Source of the DNA: Aphrophora alni
Lineage: Eukaryota > Arthropoda > Insecta > Hemiptera > Aphrophoridae
Assembly (NCBI GenBank): GCA_963513935.1
Contig: OY740769.1
Location: 34,623,120-34,687,119, forward strand
Direction of reading: 5' to 3'
DNA length: 64,000 bases
In this document: in pieces, positions 46,177 through 55,103 of the stretch
Layout: each line of letters begins with the position of its first letter
How positions within the stretch are numbered: the first letter of the stretch is position 1
The notes under the pieces: generated by a model
Databases searched by the model: none
What the model was told of the DNA's origin: nothing
The model's input: only the letters and a program-made list of their open reading frames with translations
Program-made: the position numbers and the translations under genes

Positions 46177-46389
46177 GTCACCCCCTACCTTTCCCGATTT
46201 CTCTATTGTATTTCAGTTTCCTGTACTTATGTTTTCAATAGTTGTCTATACCTGTAAATTATCAGTAGCCCGTCGATGCCGCAAGGCGAAACAATTGTAG
46301 CTCATTTATACTGATAAATATTTGAAACTTTAAGCTTTTGCTTTATTTTATCCTTGAATATGGAGTTTCAACAAGAAATATCTGCTATT

Positions 46390-46920
46390 ACATTAAAAAT
46401 GTAATTAGTTTTTGTCTGTCTCATTCTTATGGTCTTTAGGTGTGGTATGGATTTACGTGTTTATTTTTAATTAGTTATTGGAAACTAAAGGTAAATTTAC
46501 TAATATAGATGTTTTCACTATCACCACTGCTATTAAATAATTCACATTTATATTCAATGAAGTGAATATCAAAAGTGAATTTCTGTATGTTTACTATCGC
46601 TCATAAATTTATGATTTATAATTCATGGAATATGCGCATATTTTATTGTTTTAAATGCTATAATACTACATAAACAATTTAATATTGTATGTTTTAAACA
46701 ATATTTCAATTTTGTTACTTTTCTTAAACACCATGGGATTACAGTAGTCATTATTGTTGACTACGTGTTAATTAATTTATTGTTAAGTAAATTGTGTTAG
46801 AATTTGTTAATTGTAATAAAAAACAAGAATACAATTATTTTTCGAGATTTGAATGGTGAAAAAAATGATGGTTGGGTTGTCCAGTCCTATCAGTCACAAT
46901 AGGTTTTTTTGCTCCATAAT
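46390..46920 (+). repeat. Direct repeat A, left copy (matches 48055-48575)
   Basis: Matches the right copy over about 500 bp: CTGTCTCATTCTTATGGTCT, TTTAGGTGT, ATATAGATGTTTTCACTATC, GTATGTTTTAAACAATATTT, GGGTTGTCCAGTC and CACAATAGGTTTTTTT. The two copies flank the tandem array at 46971-47645. Divergence is visible, with small indels. Confidence 0.8.
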
Positions 46921-46949
46921 ACAGGAAGAAAACAATATTTTGTTTTGCT

Positions 46950-47645
46950 AACTCATCACACTCACCTTATGCACTCGGGTGAAATGGCTTCAACTGCTTG
47001 GCATGCCATTCATAGAAGTCAGGTTAATTAGCTCATACTCTACTTCAGAACTGTCTGTTGAAGATACCCTGTGGTATATTTTGTTTGGTTACCTCATCAC
47101 AATATGCATTCGGGTGAAATGGCTTCAACTGCTCGGCATGCCATTCATAGAATTTAGGTTAGATAGCTCCATACTCTACTTCAGAACTGTCTGTTGGAGA
47201 TACCCTGTGGTATATTTTGTTTGGTTACCTCATCACACTCACAATATGCACTCGGGTGAAATGGCTTCAACTGCTCGGCATGCCATTTATAGAATTTAGG
47301 TTAGATAGCTCCATACTCTACTTCAGAACTGTCTGTTCGAGATAGCCTGTGGTATATTTTGTTTGGTTACCTCATCACACTCACATTATGCACTCGGGAG
47401 AAATGGCTTCTACTGCTTGGCATGCCATTCATAGAAGACGGGTTAATTAGCTCATACTCTACTTCAGAACTGTCTGTTGGAGATAGCCTGTGGTATGTTT
47501 TGTTTCATTAACTCATAAATAACACTAACCTTATGCACTCGGGTGAAATGGCTTCAACTGCTTGGCATGCCGTTTATAGAAGTCGGATTAATTAGCTCAT
47601 ACTCTACTCAGAACTGTCTTTTGGAGATACCCTGTGGTATATAAA
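46950..47645 (+). repeat. Tandem array, five units of about 140 bp
   Basis: Units start at GCA(C/T)TCGGG at 46971, 47106, 47248, 47390 and 47535, giving spacings of 135, 142, 142 and 145 bp. Each contains AAATGGCTTC(A/T)ACTGCT, GGCATGCC(A/G)TT(C/T)ATAGAA, CATACTCTACT and GATA(C/G)CCTGTGGTAT. The open frame through part of it (46979-47299) looks incidental. A diverged single unit lies near 41730-41800. Confidence 0.9.
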
Positions 47646-48054
47646 GTCCTAAGATACAATGTTATCTATTGGTTGTGACCATCACATTATTTAGGCAGCA
47701 GTAACAGAGTGCCCAGTTTATTGTATGATGTAACAACTCCTTACTTTATCCCAACTTTTTAATTTATGATATTCATTATAAACCAGCATTGAATGATTTT
47801 TTCAGATTAATATTAATACTTACAACTCTCATGTCTGCTGTCAGCAAAAATCTTAGATTTACTGCTCTGATTGCATGTTGGCCAATGACCGATAATGAAC
47901 AATTCAATATTCGAATGCTAATATTTGATAGTTTACAATATTTGGTTATATTGAAGTTGTTTTATACACATTGTTCTTTTATTGTGTAACTATAATAACT
48001 ATATTAAAATTTGAAAGAAAATACATTGTTTATATTGTATTTTATACAAATTTA

Positions 48055-48575
48055 GGTAATTAGTTTTAGTCTGTCTCATTCTTATGGTCTTTAGGTGTCG
48101 TATGGATTTAAGTGTTATTTTTAATTAGTCATTGGAAACTAAAGTTAAATTTACTAATATAGATGTTTTCACTATCACCACTGCTATTAAATAATTCACA
48201 TTTATTTTATATTCAATTAAATGAATATCAAAAGTGAATTTCTATACGTTTAACTAACACTCATAAATTATTAATTTATATTTCATGGAATATGGACAGA
48301 TTTTATAATTTTAAATGCTTAAATAGGTTACATAAACAATTTAATATTGTATGTTTTAAACAATATTTCAATTTTGTTACTTTTCTTAAATACCGGGGAT
48401 TACTGTAGTCATTATCGTTGATGTGTTAATTAATCTATTGTTAAGTAAATTGTGTTAGAATTTGTTAATTGTAATACAAAAACAAGAATACAATTATTTT
48501 TCAATATTTGAAGGAAAAATATGATGATTGGGTTGTCCAGTCGTATCGGCCACAATAGGTTTTTTTAGTAGCTCT
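48055..48575 (+). repeat. Direct repeat A, right copy
   Basis: Second copy of the segment at 46390-46920 in the same orientation. It is followed by further similar blocks: TAACGCTAATTTTTGATA near 48780 and TAACACTAATTTTTGATA near 48600, which repeat each other. Confidence 0.8.
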
Positions 48576-49079
48576 ATTTCAGTTGAACAATTCGATATTT
48601 TAACACTAATTTTTGATAAGTTACGATATTTGGTTATATCAAAGTTGTTCTATACCCATTGTTCTTTTATTGTGTAACTATAGTAACTAAATTAAAATTA
48701 GGAAAAAACACATTGTTTTTATTTTATTTTATAGAAATTTAAGTATTAGCTCTATTTCAGCTGAATAATTCAATATTTTAACGCTAATTTTTGATAGTTT
48801 ATGATATTGGGTTATATCAAAGTAGTTAAAGTCTCTATCATTTTTGGACATTTACTAAACTACCAATTCTTCTCCACTGAATAATCATTGCACTCCCTCA
48901 TCCATCGAATGTAATCATGATATAAAATGTTATTTAAACTAATGATAATTTTTACAAAGACATTTCAAATAAAGTTAATTTTAAAAATTAGCTGTAGGAA
49001 TGAACATTGAAAAATTGTTCACATGTTTAAGTGGTAAAAATCAAGTAGTACTAAATATCTTGGGTAAGAGGACCATCCA

Positions 49080-49504
49080 TTTGTAAAACAAATTATGCTA
49101 TTTTTTTCTCAGAATAATATGAAACACAATATTATACATTCTATTTTAAACTATGGGATACATCCCACTCTCTCCAGATAATAGAATTATAAAATATTGT
49201 TACAATTCCAGATAACAGATAACGTTAACATAATTTAAAACCATAATGTTACAACAAATATTTATTTAATTTGCACTAAAGCATAATAAAATTCAACCAT
49301 CACTTTCTTCCATATTTATTTATCTGAAATGCAAACGCCTTGAAAACAAGTGTGAATTGAATTACTGCTCCCAAGAGTGTAGGAGAAGAGTGTCTAGCCC
49401 TTGTATATATTTGTGAACCACTTGCCTCGATTCCAGGGGGAAGCCATGTATAAAACAAACACAATTCCCTTATTTAAGTTTTATTATGAAATATTTGATA
49501 AGAA

Positions 49505-49570
<66 letters not shown>

Positions 49571-51280
49571 TATACACTTTATTTCTTATTATATTTAAAG
49601 GTGTTTGTTAAAGCCAATTGACTTATAAGTATAATATATTTTATTTTTATTTCAATTCAATGTATACAAGTAATTTTTACATTAAACTACATGTAGACAT
49701 CAAAACATTATATTATTCTTATACAACAATACTACATTATCACTTTGAAAATATGTGATATGAGGAAGACCTTCCATTTGTGATCAAAATAAGTGATATA
49801 TACTGCAGTTTAGAGTAATAAACAGAATGTATGTGTAAGCTTTTTATAAACTTAATACACAATTATTGTAGAAGAAATTGGGGTCCATGTTTATTTATGA
49901 AAATTTTGCTACTCTATATAATTCCTTTTTCTCATACCTCATGTATCTACCCTCCTTTACCCTCCTACAATAAGTTTCCCTATAAACCAACAACCTGTAT
50001 TCCACAAAATTGTATTGAATTGGAAATTTTATTTATTTATTTACTTTTCTTCTTTGGTGAAATATTGTATAAAAAAACAGACATTAAAAAAAATTCTCAA
50101 TGTGTACATATCTATAATGTTTAAAAGTATTCTCGTAATATTTTGTGTATATATTGTGTAAAACAGTGCTAGATTTTAATATTTGCAATTTTTCAAGGGC
50201 AGATAGTTTAAATTGTAGTTATTATTTAGTAAGAAAGTAAGTCATTTTTGTCCACATCATATCTATCTAATCTTCTTTTACAGGAGTGCTGACATCATTA
50301 AACTATATTAAACTTCATCAGGTCATAATGTAAATAAACCCATCACACTGGATAGAATATAACATGATTAAATAAATCAATATAGATACACCATTTTATT
50401 CACTGATTGTGTGTACATAAGATTAAGAGTAGAGGGATGTACATTAATTTAAACTGTTTATAATCAGAGAATGCTGTGCTATTCAACGGTGACAGGCAAA
50501 ATATGTACTCGTATTATTTTCCAACTAGACTACATATTGAGGAGAAATACAAATATATTTTCAAATTGCAAACAACTGTAAATTTCCTAATATATACTTA
50601 TAAAAATCTGCAAATCCAGGCCAGAAAGCCACTTTACCATAGATTACTAAGTAGTTTTTGTACATATATTTATATATTGTATTGTTATACTGTTTTAAGA
50701 ACATTTGTAAGTTACATTTTTCATAATTGGTTCTGTTTCTTTATCTAAATAATATAAATAAAATAATATAATAATTTAATAATTACTTCAATTTTTACAT
50801 CACAAAATTTGGTGCCTCCTAAAGTCTGCCACCCTAGGAGTGGCAACAGTCACCCTTCTTGGAGCCACCCCTGTATATACTTATGTTATTATACACTTAA
50901 GCTACATATTGAGGAGAAATACAAATATATTTTCAAATTGCAATCAACTGTAATCAACTTAATATCATCTTATAAAAATCTGCAAATACGGGCCAGAAAC
51001 ACAACTCCAAATTACAAGGATCAAAGTATACTTAATATGATGTTTTTATGATGTGAATCAATATAATAAATATGTAAAGGGTAAAAAATAATCTAGAGGC
51101 AAAACTGAATGCAATGCCTGCATATCCACAGCTGGATACATATTTTAATTAGTTTCGGTTGAATTACATTCTTTGGAAACTCCACCATACAGTTGTCAAT
51201 CATTCACTATGATTGAAGAGTTTGTTTATAATGTCTAGTTTAATATCAAAGCAAAATGTTTACAAAATGATGCAGAATAA
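49080..51280. repeat. Dispersed repeat family, copy at 49-51 kb
   Basis: Contains blocks shared with 61080-62290 (CCATATTTATTTATCT, CACTGATTGTGT(G/A)TAC, AGGGGATGTA-type block followed by ATTAATTTA) and with 44360-45228 (the CAGTCACCCTTCTTGG block occurs near 50850). Inside it, 50510-50640 and 50895-51000 repeat each other (CTACATATTGAGGAGAAATA). A (TA)n run lies at 49509-49567. No protein family was recognised. Confidence 0.65.
49509..49567. repeat. (TA)n microsatellite
   Basis: About 29 TA units within the dispersed repeat; the homologous stretch near 61260-61370 lacks it. Confidence 0.9.
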
Positions 51281-51639
51281 TGGTTATATTATTCCTACAT
51301 CGCCACAATGTACAAAATGTCTTGTATTTGTGGGGAAAAAAATATAGTCCAATATAAATAATTATACATAATTCATATATCATTGCTTTATGATATCTAT
51401 ACAAGTTTTGTGAAAGTGTTTGGTGTCTATGCCTACTTGTACAAGTTTGACAACTTCCTGTAATTCTGTTTTTTGTTTTACTCACCACTTTGTTCTTTCC
51501 ACTTACTTCAAAAGCAAAGACGTTTTAAAACTATGATATAATTCTTAGAACAAACCCATTACACTATATGCAATGTAACATGACTTAATATTATTATTAT
51601 CCATAGAAGTGGGTTTTACCCACTAGTCACTTCACCCTA

Positions 51640-53050
51640 TAAGACTTTTTGTATATTTCTTTTTTCCTGACTAGATTATTTCTATACTCTTGGTTAAGGA
51701 CAGGATTTTGCTATCCAGGTTGCTTGTTGCTAAATGTTACACCTGGGCCGAAGATCAGTTGTCTTCTACGTCCTAATGCTTCAGACTTTAGAATTTAAGT
51801 GTTCTGCAGTTTCTAGGTGCTGGTCGCATAATCTTCATTCCAGGTTTCCTTGGAATAATCCCACGGTAATAAGATGCTTCTTGAAAGCGTCATAGCCTGA
51901 TACAAAGGTTGATATTTTTCTCTGATTACATTTACTTTGTGAAATGACGAACTTGACAGTTTAGATCTAGTTCAACCAGTGATCCATAAAGTTTTCCTGT
52001 GGAGTATTTTGTTCATCCTTCCTTAATTTCTAAGTTTAGCATTGTTTTAGACTATCTTTTGCTACGGCTTTAATTATTCTGCATACAGGTTCTGGACCAA
52101 TGAAACATATCTTGGATCCAGTTTTTGCCAGTTTATCTACCTTTTTGTTGCCTTCATAGCCTCTTTGACCTAGTATCCAGCCCATTACTATCTGGTTTTG
52201 GGTCGAAATCTTAATTAACATTCGGGGATAATCCTCACTAGTGATGAATAGTGTTCGTGTGAGTTTACAGACTTTAAAACAGACTGACTCTCCGACTTGA
52301 TAATGATGTACTAATTGGAATATCCTTTTGCTAGGCATAGTTGGCACATTCCAATATTGCCATAACTTCTGCTTGGAATACAGTTGCATATTTTCCCGAA
52401 GCTATATTTATATTTTCTTTGCTTATATTCCCGCACCTGCAACTAAGTCAGTACAAGATCCATCAGTGTAGTATTCTATACTATTCTTTATTGATGACTA
52501 GTCTCTGTTATATACCTTATTTTTTGGATTATAACTTCAAATGTTATATAGTGTAGTATATAAAGTTTTTTTTTACTGATGTAATCATTGATGTAAGTAA
52601 ATGATTATATGATTAGTGTTTTTAATGGTGCTGTGTCCTTTTTGCCAACAGCTTCCTTTCTACATTCCAGAGTATTCTATTCTGTATACTGCTGAACTTG
52701 CCTCAGCTATTATGATTAGGTCTAGTACAGCTATTCCTAACAAAACTTCTATTACTACTGTAGGTGTACTTCTATAAGCTCTTGTTCTTCTTTTTAAAAC
52801 CTTTGTAGACTAATTAACATATGTCTAGTGACATATAGAAGTGTTTTCCTCTACCACACTAGGGCGTCTAGCTGTATCTTAGGCTTAATTACCATACTAT
52901 AACGCCATTTGGTAGTTGCTGGTCGGAGACTCCAGTTCTTTCCAAGAATTTGCTTACAAATGATCTGGTTGACTTCTGCAGAATCTAGTTTTCATGTTTA
53001 CTCCAGGTTGGTCTTCTATCCAGAATAACACCTATGTATTTTAATAAATG
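51640..53050 (-). pseudogene. Decayed RNase H-bearing LINE (different family)
   Basis: On the minus strand, 53050-52680 keeps reverse-transcriptase thumb motifs (KYIGVILDRRPTWSKHE). About 52480-52060 is RNase H: EYYTDGS, then, after a frameshift, the tVFQAEVMAI-like segment, VMGWILGQRGYEGNKKVDKL in place of WVPGH.G..GNE.AD.LA, and FIGPEPVCRI. 51900-51640 carries a broken Cys/His tail. Stops and frame changes are frequent. The GPEP signature and RNase H place it in the Jockey/R1-like LINE group, distinct from the element at 31-36 kb. Confidence 0.75.
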
Positions 53051-53303
53051 GGTAATTAATTACCTTATTTCTCACCCTCAAGCACTCTAAATATATCCTG
53101 TCAAATTATTGGTTTCAGTGTTTATGCTACAATAATTATCAAATCAACCTTAAAAGATGTATTTGATTCCACTATTGAGGACTATGTTGTTAAAACTACA
53201 CAAAACTAACACATAAATCACTAAACATACACAATCACTCGAAAACATGTACACTGTATGACAATAGTAAAACATTTCAAAGATTAAAATCATATTATAT
53301 ACT

Positions 53304-53489
53304 CATGGGCGTACAAAGCGAGGGGCAGGGGGGGGGCAGCTGCCCCCCGGAAGCAAAAAAAAATCTTTATTATACATTTTGTTGCTGGAATTTAATACAA
53401 TTCTAGAAATAACTATTTTAATAATCAATTGTATATTTAATGACCATGGCTTGCCCCCCCCCATAGTTTTGATCCTGGGTACGCCCTTG
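53304..53489. mobile_element. hAT-type MITE with 8-bp target duplication
   Basis: The element starts CATGGGCGTAC and ends with the complement of CAAGGGCGTACCCAGG. Long G or C runs lie just inside both ends. TATATACT is duplicated at 53296-53303 and 53490-53497, the 8-bp size typical of hAT insertions. It is 186 bp long and has no coding sequence. Confidence 0.75.
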
Positions 53490-53589
53490 TATATACTCTC
53501 TACAAAGTAACATATGTTTAACTGAGTCTTCACATAACATATTGCTGATAGGTTGCTGGAATATGTTGAAATAGAGATTTTAATGCACA

Positions 53590-53591
53590 AT

Positions 53592-53629
<38 letters not shown>

Positions 53630-53666
53630 GCATAATACGCATACATATGCATACATACATAATATG

Positions 53667-53735
<69 letters not shown>
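53590..53735. repeat. Compound (CA)n / (TA)n microsatellite
   Basis: About eleven CA units, then TA units, ATGCATAC-type variants, and finally a long TA run that ends exactly where the LTR element begins. Confidence 0.9.
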
Positions 53736-53737
<2 letters not shown>

Positions 53738-54215
53738 TAACGGTAAACCTTTTCTTGGTTAAGTTGAATGATGTTTTCGGACCCCACTTTTTTTTGGGAC
53801 GCCGATTTATTCAACGGTTTTTTGTTTGAGAATAAGTTATTTCCACCTACTGGAAGTTTTATAGGCAATCTCGCTTTGTTTGGCCTAGGTGAAATAACTA
53901 CGTGTCGAATATTCAGTTTTCTGAATATCCTGACTAAAAAAAAAAACTTCTACATTATACTTCCAGTACTTTATATTTGATTCTAGCTCAGTTAGGACAC
54001 AAGTGAATGATTTTACTTTTTGTAAACCTCTGAGTAGTGAGTACACTGAAACTAACCTTGTAAATTGTTTATTTGTGCTTGCAAATATTTTATGAAATTT
54101 CACTGTATCAATTCTTAATCTATAACTCATAAACTATTGGGATATTTGAATACTAGGTGTTTTTTGTAAATAATAAATTTTTTATAAAGCAAATAAAATT
54201 TTAATAATTCTTTTT
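53738..54215 (-). repeat. LTR copy at the 3' side of the element
   Basis: Starts at CGGTAAACCTTTTCTTGG (plus strand) and ends at TTAATAATTCTTTTT. It is nearly identical to 58016-58490; differences include ACTACGTG versus ACTATGTG and A-run length. The high identity suggests a young insertion. Confidence 0.85.
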
Positions 54216-54839
54216 ATATATATATATATATTTTTTATTTGCCTTTGTGGCTTCAATTACAATAATTGAGAGTTTTTAAATTAATTAATTGTTTATTTGT
54301 TTAAGTTTTTTTTTTTTTCTATTTCCATTCGTTTGTTTTGATAAGTTTTCATTTGCTTTTTCTTAAGTTTTTTCTAAGTTTTTCCTAGTACTTTCCTTCA
54401 TGTTTTTCCTTTAAGTTTTTCTTACTTCAAGTTTTTCCTAGGTTATTAGTTAAACTTCTTTCTTCCAGAATCCTAACTACTCCGATTCTCCTAACAACTT
54501 TTACGCATAATTAATTTTCTGGTAATTAATATGCAACCCCTATACACCCCTGACTCGTGTATTAGGCCATTCCAGGCACCTGATTTGTTCGTAGGTTATA
54601 TTCGAACGTTTTCTTCCTGGATCTGTATTACTATTTAATTTAAAACTATCAAACACATTAGCATGTAAGATAGAAATACTTAGGCCTTTCAATCAATTGA
54701 GATGCGTTGAGTTGTTTATTTAGGCCTACTTCCTTCATTTCAGTCTTGTCAGTCTGCCGTGTTCACTCTCTCCACTTCCGTCGACCTTGAACTTCCCTTG
54801 ACTTTAGTTCAGCTGTGTTACAAACCGTCCCATCCTAGC
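54216..54839. other. LTR element interior without coding sequence
   Basis: Contains A-rich purine tracts in element orientation (for example around 54307-54320), which may include a polypurine tract. No reverse transcriptase or integrase motif is seen. A polymerase-spanning deletion junction, if there was one, could lie near the TA run at 54216-54230. Confidence 0.45.
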
Positions 54840-55076
54840 CTACTTTAGTTCCTGTCCTTTTCTATCTTCATTCATTGCGTGTTTACTAATAAATTCATAA
54901 TATTTACATTTGATATCTGTCTTCATTCCTTGTCTAAGTCCACACAGCTGACTTCCAATTCGGCCTACTTTCTCTTTGTACAGTACATGTTTCCTACTTA
55001 ATTTAGTTTTATTTACAACAGAAATATCAGTGTTTTTAAATTTGACTTTAGACATTTTTCCACGCACTTTTGACAT
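54840..55076 (-). CDS. Small ORF downstream of gag-protease, unknown
   Basis: A 78-codon frame begins 27 nt after the gag-protease stop. It is basic (MSKVRGKMSKVKFKNTDISV and so on; KLSRKHVLYKEKVGRI) and has no motif that I recognise. It does not resemble polymerase. It may be a chance ORF, or a short accessory or remnant frame of the LTR element. Confidence 0.3.
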   Translation of the reverse strand: MSKVRGKMSKVKFKNTDISVVNKTKLSRKHVLYKEKVGRIGSQLCGLRQGMKTDIKCKYYEFISKHAMNEDRKGQELK

Positions 55077-55103
55077 TTGATTGTAGTCACGCGTGTCTGT
55101 TCC

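Larger units (their letters stand above)
45230..46355. mobile_element. PLE inverted duplication (two 525-bp arms)
   Basis: 45230-45754 and 45831-46355 are near-perfect reverse complements around a 76-bp TA-rich spacer. Each arm contains the GIY-YIG endonuclease end of a Penelope-like element followed by its 3' UTR with CGATGCCGCAAGGCGAAAC. Arms differ at only a few positions (for example AGATTGTG versus ATATTGTG). After 46355 the sequence runs into the start of another PLE unit (GGAGTTTCAACAAGAAATAT), the head-to-tail junction typical of these elements. The transcript could fold into a very long hairpin. Confidence 0.85.

Noticed and set aside
46979..47299. 106-codon frame as a repetitive protein
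   Set aside because: It simply reads through the 140-bp tandem units. The unit lengths 135, 142, 142 and 145 are not all multiples of three, so the frame is not maintained.
46950..47645. CRISPR array
   Set aside because: The units are about 140 bp, contiguous and diverged, without a short repeat and unique spacers, and the genome is eukaryotic.
53553..53829. Frames rich in His-Thr and Ile-Tyr
   Set aside because: These are translations of the (CA)n and (TA)n microsatellites.
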